The notes: a model not told the origin generated them from the letters alone. Counted from the first letter of the stretch, positions 34,059-43,838 are shown. The stretch: 51,792 bases of DNA from Vulcaniibacterium gelatinicum (GCF_008033445.1 NZ_VNKO01000021.1:1-51792); one strand, 5' to 3'. Program-made: numbers and translations.

Positions 34059-36331
34059 CACACCCCGCCCCAGTGCTGCCCCCAGCGCAGGCCGTAGCCG
34101 GCGCGCTCGGTGGTGCGTACCTGCGCCTGCCAGCTCGTGAGCCCGTCGCGCTCGGCCTCGATCTCGATGGTGACGGTATCGCCGGCGCTGCCCGCATCTG
34201 CCGCAGCGCTGGCCACGTCCCAGGTCCAGGTGTTGCCGGAGAGGCCGCTTTGGGTGCGCACCAGCACGCCGTTGCGGTCGCGCAGGCGCACGGTGTAGGT
34301 GGTGCCGGGCTCGGGGCCGATGTCGCCCTCGTCCTGGCGCACGAGGTAGGCGGTCTGCTGGGTGCGGTCGCGGTGTGCCCAAGTCAGGATCAAGTCGCCG
34401 GCGACCACGACGGGCTCGCGCTGGCCGTTGAGCCGGATGCGCCCGGGTGGATACGGCCGTGCCTGGCGGCCGGTCAGCACCAGCGGCTGGCCGTTGGCGG
34501 CCAGCACGGCATCGCCCTGGTCGGTGGAAGTGCGCGGGATGGCGGCGACGAACACCGACTCGCCCGGGGCGCGCTCGATGGTCTCGGCGGCCAGCCATTC
34601 GCCCACGCCGATGAGCCGCGTGCCGGGCGCGTGTGATTGCGGTGTGGTGTCGAGCACGCCGCGGGCGAGGTCGAGCGTGCCGGCGGGGGCATCGAAGGCG
34701 AGGATGGCCACCGCCTCGCGGATCTGGCCTGCGGCATCGACCAGATAGGCGTAGTCGCCCACGGCCAGGCGCTCGGGCTGGCGGATGGCGGTCACCGGCA
34801 CGCCGATGGCATCGACCTCGCTGGCCGGCAGTGCCGCATCGAGTATGAGCAGCGGCGCGTAGTCCTCGCCCACGACTGGCGAGAGGCTGCTTGCAGACGC
34901 GCCGGTGGCCAGTTGCCAGTTCAGTTGCCCGGTACCGCCTGCTGCCGCCAGTGCGCCGACGTAGGTGTCGGTGTCGGTCAGGTAGTCCAGCTCGGCACGG
35001 CTCAGGCGCCGGGCGAGTTCCCAATACGTCACCTCGACGGCCAGCACCAGGGCCGGCGGCAGCGGCTCGATGGTCGGTTCTTCGGCGTGTGGTGGCGGCG
35101 GCGAGAGCACGGTGTTGCTCATCCCGAACACGTCTTCCACCGCTTCGATGCGCCACTCGGCCGCGCCCAGGGTGCCGGTGTCGATGCCGGTGACGCGCAC
35201 GACCATGCGCTCGATGCCCAGCCGTGGCCAGTGCAACAGGAACACATCGCCCGGCAGCGGCGCACGCTCCAGCGTGTCGCGTGCCACGGTCAGGCTCATC
35301 CGGGCCAGCGGCGAGCCCAGGGCGCGCAGGTCGCGCAGGGCCAGCCGCGCCGCCAGCGGCCCGTGGTTCACGCCCGGATAGTCGCGGCGCTGGTTGATGA
35401 CGCCGCCTTGCAACTGGATGGCCGCGAGGTTCTGCACGGAGACGGTTGCCTCACCCCCTGTGGCCCAGTCGGTGTAGACCACGGTGATCTCGTTGGGCAG
35501 TTCCCCCCACTGTGCGCGCTCGAAGCGCTCCATGCGCACGATCTCGTCAGGCCCGAGCACGGGGAGCCCGTCGATCCAGTAATCGTCGCGCAGCAGCTTG
35601 AGTTCGAAGGTGCCCTGCTCCGGATCGACGTAGAGGATGCCGCCGATGTGGTCGAGCACCTGGGCGATGAAGGCCTCGATCGGCTGCTGGCGCGTCCAGA
35701 CCAGGTTCAGGCCGAAGCCTTCGGCTTCGAGCGCCCAGGCCGCGTTCCAGAAGCTCGCGCCGAGGGTGGATGGCGGATAGCCCATGCCCCAGTGCGGGTC
35801 GGTGAGGCACTGCACCAGGATGTGCGCCGGGTTCATGCCGACGGTCACGTAGGCCCCGGTGTCGGTATCCCAGGTCCGCACCTCGGCGTTCCAGGGCATC
35901 CAGGGTTCGCCGTGCCAGCCCGCCGTGAAGCGGCGCAGGCGCACCGCCCAGGGCTTCAGATACGGGTTGGTCGCGGCGAACAGGATCTTGCGCGCCACCA
36001 AGGACAGCACGCCGCGAAACGCCGGGATGGCCGCGCCGAGCCGGCCCATCAGGTAGTCGTTGCGGCCCTGGGTGGGCGCGCCGTCCATCACGTCGATCTC
36101 GCCCACCACGCCGCCTTCGCGTTCGTCGCCGCCGAAGAGCCCGGGCCGGTCGATGTGGATGCGCCCCAGCCCATGGCCGCTCGACAGTGGCAGGCGGCTC
36201 GCGTCGCCCCAGGCGGTGCGGTCGCCGATCTGGATCTCCTGCACCGCATCCACCGGCCCCTGGCACAGCACCAGGTGCAGGCCGATCCGGTAGCGGTAGC
36301 CGACGGTCTGCTTCTTGCTGCGGCCACCCAT
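34058..36331 (-). CDS. phage tail tip / host-specificity protein (J-like)
   Basis: This 757-residue protein has an N-terminal half with the hub/tip pattern of J-like and Mu-like tail proteins: GYRYRIGLHLVLCQGPVDAV, RNDYLMGRLGAAIPAFRGVLSLVARK, and NPAHILVQCLTDPHWGMGYP. The middle is the phage tail protein domain (VLDHIGGILYVDPEQGTFELKLLRDDY). The C-terminal part contains Ig-like/fibronectin-type beta segments (TYTVRLRDRNGVLV, DTVTIEIEAERDG). It is the probable receptor-binding hub. Neighbours overlap by 1 base on both sides. Confidence 0.85.
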   Translation of the reverse strand: MGGRSKKQTVGYRYRIGLHLVLCQGPVDAVQEIQIGDRTAWGDASRLPLSSGHGLGRIHIDRPGLFGGDEREGGVVGEIDVMDGAPTQGRNDYLMGRLGAAIPAFRGVLSLVARKILFAATNPYLKPWAVRLRRFTAGWHGEPWMPWNAEVRTWDTDTGAYVTVGMNPAHILVQCLTDPHWGMGYPPSTLGASFWNAAWALEAEGFGLNLVWTRQQPIEAFIAQVLDHIGGILYVDPEQGTFELKLLRDDYWIDGLPVLGPDEIVRMERFERAQWGELPNEITVVYTDWATGGEATVSVQNLAAIQLQGGVINQRRDYPGVNHGPLAARLALRDLRALGSPLARMSLTVARDTLERAPLPGDVFLLHWPRLGIERMVVRVTGIDTGTLGAAEWRIEAVEDVFGMSNTVLSPPPPHAEEPTIEPLPPALVLAVEVTYWELARRLSRAELDYLTDTDTYVGALAAAGGTGQLNWQLATGASASSLSPVVGEDYAPLLILDAALPASEVDAIGVPVTAIRQPERLAVGDYAYLVDAAGQIREAVAILAFDAPAGTLDLARGVLDTTPQSHAPGTRLIGVGEWLAAETIERAPGESVFVAAIPRTSTDQGDAVLAANGQPLVLTGRQARPYPPGRIRLNGQREPVVVAGDLILTWAHRDRTQQTAYLVRQDEGDIGPEPGTTYTVRLRDRNGVLVRTQSGLSGNTWTWDVASAAADAGSAGDTVTIEIEAERDGLTSWQAQVRTTERAGYGLRWGQHWGGV

Positions 36332-36546
36332 CAGGCTGTCTCCTGCGGTTCAGATCGACTGCGTGCGTGCTCGACCACCCGCCGCGCCATCGCATCGCCC
36401 GTGGCCAGCAGCACATCCGCATCGATGCCCCCGCGCAGAAAGACGCGGAAGTCCAGGCCCTGGCGCGCGAACCAGGCGCGCGTGCCGTGCACGCACATCC
36501 CGGCGGCGCGCACGTGGGCGATGGTGATGACGAGGGGCTCGCTCAC
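36331..36546 (-). CDS. small conserved phage protein
   Basis: This 71-residue protein starts with GTG at 36546: SEPLVITIAHVRAAGMCVHG, then RAWFARQGLDFRVFLRGGID, and DAMARRVVEHARS. It overlaps its neighbours by 4 bases and 1 base. The same small gene is familiar between the tail-tip gene and a small membrane protein gene in related prophages. Function unknown; a tail-assembly role is inferred from position. Confidence 0.6.
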   Translation of the reverse strand: MSEPLVITIAHVRAAGMCVHGTRAWFARQGLDFRVFLRGGIDADVLLATGDAMARRVVEHARSRSEPQETA

Positions 36547-36770
36547 TTCTTGCCGCCCTTCTTCTTGATCGGTTCGGCTTCGAGGTCGCCGTACCACACG
36601 ACGTTGGCGCCACGGATGAGCACCGCGCCGAAGACGACCGGGATTGGCCGCCCCTCCTCGGCCGTGGGCGCGTCGAGGTCGGAGAGTTCGGTGGGTTTGG
36701 GTTTGGGCGGCTTGGGCGCGAGGGCGACGGAGACCAGCGCCGCCACGACGATGACGACCAGGTACCACAT
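36543..36770 (-). CDS. small membrane-anchored phage tail-module protein
   Basis: This 75-residue protein has an N-terminal transmembrane helix (MWYLVVIVVAALVSVALAP), a Pro/Lys-rich hinge (KPPKPKPTEL) and the conserved segment RPIPVVFGAVLIRGANVVWYGD, which is also seen at the start of many phage tail proteins of the J/TipJ neighbourhood. The C-terminus is Lys-rich. Function is not known; it may help tip assembly. Confidence 0.6.
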   Translation of the reverse strand: MWYLVVIVVAALVSVALAPKPPKPKPTELSDLDAPTAEEGRPIPVVFGAVLIRGANVVWYGDLEAEPIKKKGGKK

Positions 36771-36786
36771 GGGAGGATCTGCGCGT

Positions 36787-37575
36787 TCAGAACACGCCCG
36801 TGGAGAACGGGTTCTTCGTCGGGATGAAGGGGAAGCCGCCGTAGTTGGCCAGGTTGTCGAACCGCGCGGCGCAGGTGGCCGTGCTGTGGTCGCAGCCCAC
36901 CGTCAGCAGCACCTCGGTGCCGGCCTCGATGGCCACAGGGTAGAGCAGCTCGATGCCGCTGCCGAACTCGCTCACGATCATGTGGCGCGCGCCTGCCGGC
37001 GTCTGCAACCAGCCGCCGGCCAAGCCTCCGTTGACGCTGCTGGGTACGCCGCCGTCGAGATCGACGTTGCGGCCATTGCTGTTACTCACCAAGGCGCTGG
37101 CAGAAATCGGCGTCGCCCCGCATGCGGCCGAATACAGCACGTGCGAGCAGCCGCGGCTGTAGAGCCGCCGCAGACCAATGCGTTTGAGACTGACCTGCGC
37201 CGACTCGCAGCGGATGCGCGCCGCGTCATCGGCCACCTCCACCCCGAGCACGCGGCCCATCCAGCGCGTGCCGGCGATCCACCAGTAGTCGCCCCCGCCA
37301 GCACGCTGGGCGGTGAGCAGCCGCACCGCGGTCGCCTCGCCGCTGAGGCTGGCCTGCAGCAGATGGCGCACCAGCGCATGATCCGGCGGCAGCTTCAACT
37401 CCAGCACCGACTTGGCCGCTTCGGCGCCGAGTGCCAGCGCGCTGCGCTCGAGGGGGCAGCGCTCGTAGCGCTGGCCGCCGATCTCCACGTCGAACTCGTG
37501 CGGGGTGAGCCGGAAGGTGCCGCTCGTGCCATCGAAGGCGTAGAGCTCGACATCGGTCAGGGGCATCTCGCTCAT
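36787..37575 (-). CDS. phage BR0599-family / DUF2163 tail protein
   Basis: This 262-residue protein reads LTPHEFDVEIGGQRYERCPLER and LELKLPPDHALVRHLLQASLSG early, then the phage_BR0599 part VSLKRIGLRRLYSRGCSHVLYSAACG with conserved cysteines, and CDHSTATCAARFDNLANYGGFPFIPTKNPF at the C-terminus. The last stretch is the near-invariant signature of this tail-hub family, where the Cys residues may bind an Fe-S cluster as in lambda gpL. It lies between a tail protein and the tail-tip module. Confidence 0.85.
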   Translation of the reverse strand: MSEMPLTDVELYAFDGTSGTFRLTPHEFDVEIGGQRYERCPLERSALALGAEAAKSVLELKLPPDHALVRHLLQASLSGEATAVRLLTAQRAGGGDYWWIAGTRWMGRVLGVEVADDAARIRCESAQVSLKRIGLRRLYSRGCSHVLYSAACGATPISASALVSNSNGRNVDLDGGVPSSVNGGLAGGWLQTPAGARHMIVSEFGSGIELLYPVAIEAGTEVLLTVGCDHSTATCAARFDNLANYGGFPFIPTKNPFSTGVF

Positions 37576-37577
37576 GG

Positions 37578-39140
37578 TCAGGACGGGGTGTAGGTGATGA
37601 GATCGTTGCCGCGCGGCTCGGGCAGCTGGCGCAGGGTCAGGGGGATCTCGACCAGCTCTGGGCCGTGCCAGTAGAGCTCGACGGCGTCGTGGTCGAGGCG
37701 GCAGCGGGCCAGGCGCAGGACGCGGCTGCCCGCTGGCACCGGCGCCTCCAGCCCCGAGCGCAATACCAGCACGCCGCCCTGATCGCGGTGGCAGGTCGCG
37801 GTCAGCGCGTGCTGCCGGCTGCCGTCCGGGTGCAGGATCAGCGCGCCCGCCGGGCGGTGCCAGAACGCAGAGATGTCCTCGCCCGTCACCCGCAGGAAGC
37901 CGTCTTCGGGATCGGCCTCCGCAGTGACCCGCAGCACCGGCGCCAGGCCATCGGGCAGCCAGAAAGATGCCAGTCGGCCTTGGGTTTGCCACAGCCGCGC
38001 GCGCCAGCGCTCGATCGCATCCATGTCGCCGGCCAGGTAGCGGCGCTGCAAGGTCGTCGTCGGCCACGGATCGTCGCGGCGCACCCAGGGGTCGGCAGGC
38101 GAGAGGTCCTGCCGGGTGAGCACCGCCTGCGCGGTCACGGATGGATCGTCGCGCCAGTTGCCGTCGGGCCAGACCGGCAGGCCGTCGAGCAGCGGATCGC
38201 CCGGCAGGCCCATATCCGGCGTCGGGGATGGCGTGAGGCTGGCGCTCACGCGGCCGCCGGCCACGCCGGGCACCCACTGCGCCAGATCGGCCGCCTCGCT
38301 GGCCATGCCCCACACCAGCGGCATGACGGCGCTGCCCACGCCTGCGGCGCGCGCCAGAGGTTCGGCCAGCCACAGCCGCTCGGTGTCCGGGTGCGCCAGC
38401 CGCGCGGTCTGCCAGCCATCGGCGGCGAGGATCAGGATCCAGCGCTCGTCCCCGTCCCAGCCCTGTAGGCCGTCGAAGCGCAGGCACAGATCGGCCGCGG
38501 TCGGCCCGAAGCGGCGCTCGTCGGCCGCCGTCACGGCCAGCGCCATGGCGCCGCGCGGACAGGCTTCGGTCAGGTGCGCCGCGTGCTGCGGCAGCGGCCA
38601 CAGCGCCATTTGACCGATATGATCGGCCAGCCAGTCCCCGACCAGCGCATCGCTCACGCGCCCGTGGCCCACGGTGTAGGTGAGGAAGCGCCGCGGCACG
38701 CGGCGGCGCGCCTGGCGAGCTTCGTTGCCGCTCGCAAGCCGCGTGACGGCCGTCTGCCACTCCAGGCGCTCGACGAGCGGCTCGGCCCAGTCGTGACGGA
38801 AGGCGAACACACCGCGCTGGGCATCCGGCCACGGCGCATCGCCGAAGGCGTCCATGCCGGTGGCGACGATGGCGGCCGCGGCCGTGTCCCGGCGTAGGAC
38901 CTCCACCCAGCATGCGGGTGCATCGACGGGAGCCCAGGGCGCCGCCAGGGATTCCGCCAGAAGTTCGGCCACCTGATCGGGCGGCCAGGGCGAAGCCGCC
39001 GTCTCTGGCGTGAAGCAGGCCGCGCCCGCACCGAAGGTCGCCCGGGCCAGCGCCTCGGCACGCAAAACGGCCAGCCCGCTGCCGGGCGCAGGCGCGCTGC
39101 CCAGCTCCACCCGTTGCGCGACGACGGTGCGCTCGGTCAT
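37578..39140 (-). CDS. phage tail protein (distal tail/baseplate-like, unknown family)
   Basis: This 520-residue protein lacks a clear known domain. N-terminal MTERTVVAQRVELGSAP overlaps the upstream gene by ATGA. The protein has many Trp residues and ends DLITYTPS two bases before the BR0599-family gene. Proteins of similar size occupy this position between tape measure and hub in related siphophages. I see no transmembrane helix. A distal-tail structural role is inferred from place only. Confidence 0.55.
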   Translation of the reverse strand: MTERTVVAQRVELGSAPAPGSGLAVLRAEALARATFGAGAACFTPETAASPWPPDQVAELLAESLAAPWAPVDAPACWVEVLRRDTAAAAIVATGMDAFGDAPWPDAQRGVFAFRHDWAEPLVERLEWQTAVTRLASGNEARQARRRVPRRFLTYTVGHGRVSDALVGDWLADHIGQMALWPLPQHAAHLTEACPRGAMALAVTAADERRFGPTAADLCLRFDGLQGWDGDERWILILAADGWQTARLAHPDTERLWLAEPLARAAGVGSAVMPLVWGMASEAADLAQWVPGVAGGRVSASLTPSPTPDMGLPGDPLLDGLPVWPDGNWRDDPSVTAQAVLTRQDLSPADPWVRRDDPWPTTTLQRRYLAGDMDAIERWRARLWQTQGRLASFWLPDGLAPVLRVTAEADPEDGFLRVTGEDISAFWHRPAGALILHPDGSRQHALTATCHRDQGGVLVLRSGLEAPVPAGSRVLRLARCRLDHDAVELYWHGPELVEIPLTLRQLPEPRGNDLITYTPS

Positions 39141-40204
39141 GCCGACTCCACGCCGAACTCCGCCGCGTTGAAGGCGGCCTCGGTCCACTGCACGTTGCCG
39201 TTCGGATTGCGCTCAAAGAGCGCCGTGTGCCAGGCCAGTTGCTCTTGCAAATTGATGTCGGCGCTGGTGGCCGTCTGCGCGCCACTGACGACGAGACCCT
39301 TGACCTTGCCCAGACCGGCATCGGTCTTGCGCGCCAGCATCGTCACCTGCACGCCGTGGATCGCCGGGGTGGTCATCACGGGCAGCGGCTCGACATCGAA
39401 TGACTGGCGCAGGCCCGCCGTGGCCGCGCGGATGTCGCTGGCCTCGTCGCCGTCGCTGACCGCCTGCCAGGCGCTGGCCGCCCCTTCGACCGTCCACTGG
39501 TTCAGTGCCCCGTCGGCCTGGGCCTTGAGCGCATCGACCCGCACGTCGCCGAGGAAGGTGGTGTTGATCGTGCCCGAGGTATCGGCGAGGTAGAGGTCGT
39601 CCACATCGACGGTGACCGGGCAGGGCTGACCCGGCACGGCGCCTGCGAAGACGGTCAGCAACGGGCCACCGCCCTGGGTGGTGTTCTGCGCCGACAGGGT
39701 GATCGCGAGCACGCCGTTGAGGCGCACGTTCAACGTGCCGTTGCTCGTGCCCTGCACGACCTGCAGTTCGACGTAGTGCCACCCCCGCACGGCCGCCGTC
39801 ATGACCGAGGTCGAGATCAACTGGTCCCAGCCGCTCATCCCCGATCCCGTCCGCCGGTAGAGCTTGAGCCGGCCGTCCTCGCCGATGCGCACGAGGTGCG
39901 TCACCTGCGCGGTGGTGTCGCGCACGCCGAGCAGCACCGGCTCCTCACCGGTGTTCTCGAACGGCGCCACGCGCACAGCGGCACCCATGATGAGGCTGGT
40001 CTTGGTGGCATCGAGGTTCTTGACGTAGCCGCCGCCGGCACCTGCCGGCAGACGCAAGGCATAGGACGATGGTCGCCGGCCCTGGATGCGCGTGGCCTGC
40101 GGCGACAGATACGCCGCCTTGCCGCGCGCGAGCCACGGATCGCCGAAGGGGTCGAGTGCCTGCGGGTCGTAGTGGTCGAAACCGTCGATGAAGAGCAAGG
40201 CCAT
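39137..40204 (-). CDS. phage structural protein with LamG/concanavalin-like fold
   Basis: This 355-residue protein begins MALLFIDGFDHYDPQ, the F-D-G-F-D start often seen in LamG-like phage tail proteins. It has beta-rich segments LGVRDTTAQVTHLVRIGEDGRLKLYRR, RGWHYVELQVVQG, TLNVRLNGVLAITLSAQ and TVDVDDLYLAD, typical of a jelly-roll carbohydrate-binding domain. It could decorate the tail and bind host glycans. It sits directly after the tape measure gene. Confidence 0.7.
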   Translation of the reverse strand: MALLFIDGFDHYDPQALDPFGDPWLARGKAAYLSPQATRIQGRRPSSYALRLPAGAGGGYVKNLDATKTSLIMGAAVRVAPFENTGEEPVLLGVRDTTAQVTHLVRIGEDGRLKLYRRTGSGMSGWDQLISTSVMTAAVRGWHYVELQVVQGTSNGTLNVRLNGVLAITLSAQNTTQGGGPLLTVFAGAVPGQPCPVTVDVDDLYLADTSGTINTTFLGDVRVDALKAQADGALNQWTVEGAASAWQAVSDGDEASDIRAATAGLRQSFDVEPLPVMTTPAIHGVQVTMLARKTDAGLGKVKGLVVSGAQTATSADINLQEQLAWHTALFERNPNGNVQWTEAAFNAAEFGVESA

Positions 40205-40207
40205 GGC

Positions 40208-42904
40208 TTATCCCTGGAGGGCGGCGCGCACCGCGCGCGCGTTGCGCCCGATGATGTTGAGGATCACCCGCTCGCCGGCGGGCGTTTGCAGATGGTCGTG
40301 GGTCACGCCCGGGTCGATGGCGTTGACGATGCGCACGGACTGCTGCACCGGCGGCGGGGCGGGCGGCGCGCTCACCTGCGGCACCAGGCCGCCGGCGGCG
40401 AAGGCCAGGCGCTGCCCGTCCCAGGTAGGCGGTGCCTTGAGGCCGTTGATCGCATCCAGAAACGCCACGCCCACGCGCTGCACGGCCGCCGCGCGCACCA
40501 CGTACTCGCCGGCGGACAGCCGCGCGGGGATGGAATCGCTGGTTGCGGTGCCGGGGCCGGTGACGTAGCCGCCGGCGGCGAACTTCTTGATGTTGCCCAG
40601 CAGCGCCATGACGGCCGCCACCATCGCTGCCATCGCGGCGATGGCCAGCCCCGGGCCGACCACCGGAATCGCGGCCTGCGAGGCGGCCGCCCCGGAGCCG
40701 GCTTCCGCCGCATTTGCGCTGACCTTGGCCGCCGTCTCGGCCTGCTTGGTCGCCACCGACTGCGCCGCCGCGGCGGTCTCGGCGGCCTGCTCCTGCTGGA
40801 GGAAGCCGAGCTTCAGCGCAAGCATCCGCGCCTGCATCGCCACCCATTGCTGGAAGGGCTGGATCACCATCTGCTGCAGGAAGGCGTCGGCCACCTGGCG
40901 GAACAGGTTGGACAGCGCCTCGCGGAAGCTTTGCGCGCCGCTGACCATGCCCTGCACGGCCTGGCCGAAGCCCTCGCCGATGCGGTTCCACACCGGCGCG
41001 AGTTCATCGGTGACCAGCCGCGTGCGCGCAAGCTCGTTGCGGAAGGTCTGCACGCGCAGCACGGCTTCCGGCCCGATGGCCTGCGCGGCCTGCTCCAGCG
41101 CGGGCAAGAGCCGCTGCATCTCGGCGGCGGAGTCGCGCTGCAAGGCCACGATCTGCTGCCGCGCCTGGGCTTCGGTGAGCAGCCCGGCCTGCTGCTGGAT
41201 CTGGATGCCCTCCTGCGCGTTGCGCAGGCGTTCGGTGACCTGCCGCCACTGCGCCTCGATCGCCTCGAGGTTGGCCTGCGCGGCCTTGACGTCGATCAGG
41301 CGGTCGATGATCGAAACGCCGTCGGCATCGCTCTCGGCCAGCAGGCGCGCGCGCAGATCGCGATAACTGCGCTCGATCGCGGCCCTGCGGTCCTGCGCCG
41401 TGTCGGTGCCGGTGAGCCTGGCCAGTTCCTCCCGGGCCTGTGCCAGCACATCGGCCAGCTCGCGCTCGGCCTTGGCCGCGGCGCGGGCATTGCTCTGCTC
41501 GACGTCGGCGCGCTTGTTGTTGAGCGTGATCAGCTCGGCCTCGAGCCTGGCGACCTCGGCCTTGCCGCGCAGGCGCTCCTCCTCGCTTTTGCCGCCGGCT
41601 GCCACCTGCCGGCTGCGCGCAAGCCGCTGCTGCGTGCGGGCGATCTCGGCGTCGATCTCCTGCTGCTCGAGCGCGGTTTTGCGGGCGTAGTAGTCGCGCA
41701 GGGAAACGAGACGATCTTCGAGCGCGGCGTCGAGCGCGGTTTGTTGGCGGCGCAAGCCGTCTTTGAGCAGGGTGAACTCGGCGTCGAGCCGGGCCTGCAT
41801 CCACGCAGCCTGAGCGCTGGCCGTGTCGCGGGTCTTGCCCGGCGTCGTGAGCCGCCGCAGCAGCGCCGGATCGGCCTGCACCTTGGGGGCCTGGACCTCG
41901 ATGGGCTTGGGGTCGAACAGACTGTCGCGGAACTCGGCCAGCTCATCGAGTCGTTTGATCAGATTGCCTTTGAGCTCGGCGATGATGGCCTTGGCTCCGG
42001 CGGTGTTGCCACGCAGGGCCTCGACTGCCGCCGCGACACCTGCGCCGATCGCCTCACCCAGAGCGATGAAGGCCTTGCCGACGGTGGCGGCACCCAGCGC
42101 CAGGGTCTTGAGCACCAGCACCACGCCATCCAGGATCGCGCGCAAGGCACCGCCCTGCTTGGCCGACTCGACCATCCCGCCGGCCATCTCGTTCAGGGCC
42201 GGCAGGAAGGCCTCGATCACCCGGTTGGCCAGACTCGTCGCGGCGAGCCGCAGCTTGGCCAGCGAGTCGTTGAACACCTCGGCCTGCGCGGCGGTGTCGC
42301 CGCCGATCTGCACGCCGAGCGCTTCCATCTCGCCGGTCAGGGCCGCGATGCCTTCGCGTCCCTGGTTCAGGAAGGGGATGAGCTCGGCGCCGCTCTTGCC
42401 GAACAGTTGCACTGCCAGCGCCGACTTCTGCGCCCCGTCGGGCATGGCCTTGAAACGGTCGGCCAGATCGAGCAGCACCGCATCGGTCGCGCGCAGTGTG
42501 CCGTCCTGGTTTTTGAACTCCACGCCCAGCGCTTTGAGGCGCCGGGCGGACTCCTCCGAACCGGTGGCCGCCTCGAACATCGTGGTGGCGAGCTTCTTGA
42601 GCCCGGTCTCGAAGGTCTGCGCCGAGACACCGGACAGTTCGGCCGCCGGCACCAGGGTGGAGAGCGACTCCACCGTGATGCCCACGCGCTGCGAGAGCTT
42701 GTTGAGCGCATCGGCCGAGCCCAGCGCCGACTTGACCATGGCCCCGAGACCCGCGGCCGACAGGGCCACGCCGAGCCCGGCGAGCACGCCGTTGACACTG
42801 CGGGCGGCATCAGCCAAGCCGCCCAGGCCCCGCTTGACCGAGTCGAAGGCACCGCGCGTCTCGTCGACGGCGCGGATGAGGATTTGGGCGCGGTTGTTTG
42901 CCAT
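40208..42904 (-). CDS. phage tail tape measure protein
   Basis: This 898-residue protein sets tail length. The N-terminus (NRAQILIRAVDETRGAFDSV) and NKLSQRVGITVESLSTLVPAAELSGV match tape measure starts. A hydrophobic stretch lies near 265-305, a long coiled-coil runs over about 350-590 (ERLRGKAEVARLEAELITLNNKRADVEQ), and a lambda-type tail region is seen at FREALSNLFRQVADAFLQQMV. The C-terminus FAAGGYVTGPGTATSDSIPARLSAGEYVV is the usual tape-measure ending. It is the largest gene of the tail module. Confidence 0.92.
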   Translation of the reverse strand: MANNRAQILIRAVDETRGAFDSVKRGLGGLADAARSVNGVLAGLGVALSAAGLGAMVKSALGSADALNKLSQRVGITVESLSTLVPAAELSGVSAQTFETGLKKLATTMFEAATGSEESARRLKALGVEFKNQDGTLRATDAVLLDLADRFKAMPDGAQKSALAVQLFGKSGAELIPFLNQGREGIAALTGEMEALGVQIGGDTAAQAEVFNDSLAKLRLAATSLANRVIEAFLPALNEMAGGMVESAKQGGALRAILDGVVLVLKTLALGAATVGKAFIALGEAIGAGVAAAVEALRGNTAGAKAIIAELKGNLIKRLDELAEFRDSLFDPKPIEVQAPKVQADPALLRRLTTPGKTRDTASAQAAWMQARLDAEFTLLKDGLRRQQTALDAALEDRLVSLRDYYARKTALEQQEIDAEIARTQQRLARSRQVAAGGKSEEERLRGKAEVARLEAELITLNNKRADVEQSNARAAAKAERELADVLAQAREELARLTGTDTAQDRRAAIERSYRDLRARLLAESDADGVSIIDRLIDVKAAQANLEAIEAQWRQVTERLRNAQEGIQIQQQAGLLTEAQARQQIVALQRDSAAEMQRLLPALEQAAQAIGPEAVLRVQTFRNELARTRLVTDELAPVWNRIGEGFGQAVQGMVSGAQSFREALSNLFRQVADAFLQQMVIQPFQQWVAMQARMLALKLGFLQQEQAAETAAAAQSVATKQAETAAKVSANAAEAGSGAAASQAAIPVVGPGLAIAAMAAMVAAVMALLGNIKKFAAGGYVTGPGTATSDSIPARLSAGEYVVRAAAVQRVGVAFLDAINGLKAPPTWDGQRLAFAAGGLVPQVSAPPAPPPVQQSVRIVNAIDPGVTHDHLQTPAGERVILNIIGRNARAVRAALQG

Positions 42905-43545
42905 CAGGCCTGGTCCAGTTCTCGTTGAATCGCCCGCGCCAAGCCCGACAAGGCCGGTTGCACGGCAGCGCCAAGGTCGAACCGGCGCTTGAGATCCACC
43001 CGCCGCACCAGCACGGCAATCGGAATCTCCTGGCCGCGCTGCAGGCGCTTGACGCCGCTGCGCTGCCGCTCGGCGCGCTTGAAGCGGTTGAGCTGCGCGG
43101 CGTTTTCCTGGAGGTTCTCGGCCATCAGCAGCACGCGCCCGTCCTTCTCGACGAAGAAGGCGTTGCCCGAGCGCATCAGGCCGTCGATCACGGCCTTGAA
43201 GCGCTTGGGGCCGATGCGGCCGGACAGCAGCGGGATCAGCAGATTGCCGCTCACGGTGCCGCCCTGGGTGTGGATGCCCAGCCAGGGGATGCGGCTGCCC
43301 ACCCACAGCGCGGGCAGACGCTCGGGCTTGCGGTCGAACACCTTGGTCTGCATCGACGAGACGAAGCTCGCGCGCCGCACCTCGAAGGCGCTCCTCATCT
43401 GGGCGCGGGCGGCCTCGCGCACCTCCCGGCCGCCTACCGCCATCCCCTTGGCCACCGCCGCGTGGATCGCCCGCCGACGCTGTGTGCTCCAGGCCGAGAG
43501 TTGCCGCGGATCGAGCAGTCCGGAGGTGGCCAGCGTCAGTTTCAT
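42904..43545 (-). CDS. DUF6441 phage minor tail protein
   Basis: This 213-residue basic protein has the pattern MKLTLATSGLLD, AVAKGMAVGGREVREAARAQ, and GIHTQGGTVSGNLLIPL...GPKRFKAVIDGLM, typical of DUF6441 between the tail chaperone and tape measure genes. It resembles lambda gpZ or Mu gpG-like tail completion proteins in size and place. The ATG overlaps the stop of the T reading frame by ATGA. Confidence 0.7.
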   Translation of the reverse strand: MKLTLATSGLLDPRQLSAWSTQRRRAIHAAVAKGMAVGGREVREAARAQMRSAFEVRRASFVSSMQTKVFDRKPERLPALWVGSRIPWLGIHTQGGTVSGNLLIPLLSGRIGPKRFKAVIDGLMRSGNAFFVEKDGRVLLMAENLQENAAQLNRFKRAERQRSGVKRLQRGQEIPIAVLVRRVDLKRRFDLGAAVQPALSGLARAIQRELDQA

Positions 43546-43838
43546 GACCGCACGTCCTCCCACAACTCGCGCTGCAGCCGCTCGATCGCAGCCCGGTCGC
43601 CCTGCGCCGCCACGGCGTGGACAGCGAGCCGCAGGGCGAGGTGCTGCCGCTCGACCCGTGCATCGGCCTCCAGCAAGGCCCGCGCCTGCGGCAGCGTGTA
43701 GCGCATCACCTCATCGAGCCGGTGCCCGGCGCGGATCAGGCGGGCAACCGCCTGGTCCCAGCCTGCATCTGCTCCAGGATCGGCGCCAGATGCTGCGCCG
43801 CGCCCTGGATCGCCGGCACCACCCGCCGCACGAAAAAA
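43542..43838 (-). CDS. T-domain of the tail assembly chaperone, made by -1 frameshifting from the G gene
   Basis: In the -1 frame relative to the G gene there is no stop from the TTTTTTC run to the TGA at 43542. This adds 96 residues after F106 of G: a Gly/Ala/Pro/Asp linker of about 28 residues, then WDQAVARLIRAGHRLDEVM and VERQHLALRLAVHAVAAQGD. It has no good start codon of its own except an internal ATG (54 codons), so it is best explained as the extension in a G-T fusion of about 202 residues, as in phage lambda. The T part would recruit the tape measure protein to tail tube subunits. Confidence 0.65.
   Translation of the reverse strand, partial: FFRAAGGAGDPGRGAASGADPGADAGWDQAVARLIRAGHRLDEVMRYTLPQARALLEADARVERQHLALRLAVHAVAAQGDRAAIERLQRELWEDVRS

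Noticed and set aside
39776-42928. 1050-codon plus-strand frame opposite the tape measure gene
   Set aside because: Composition is a mirror of the tape measure coding strand and no family features are visible.
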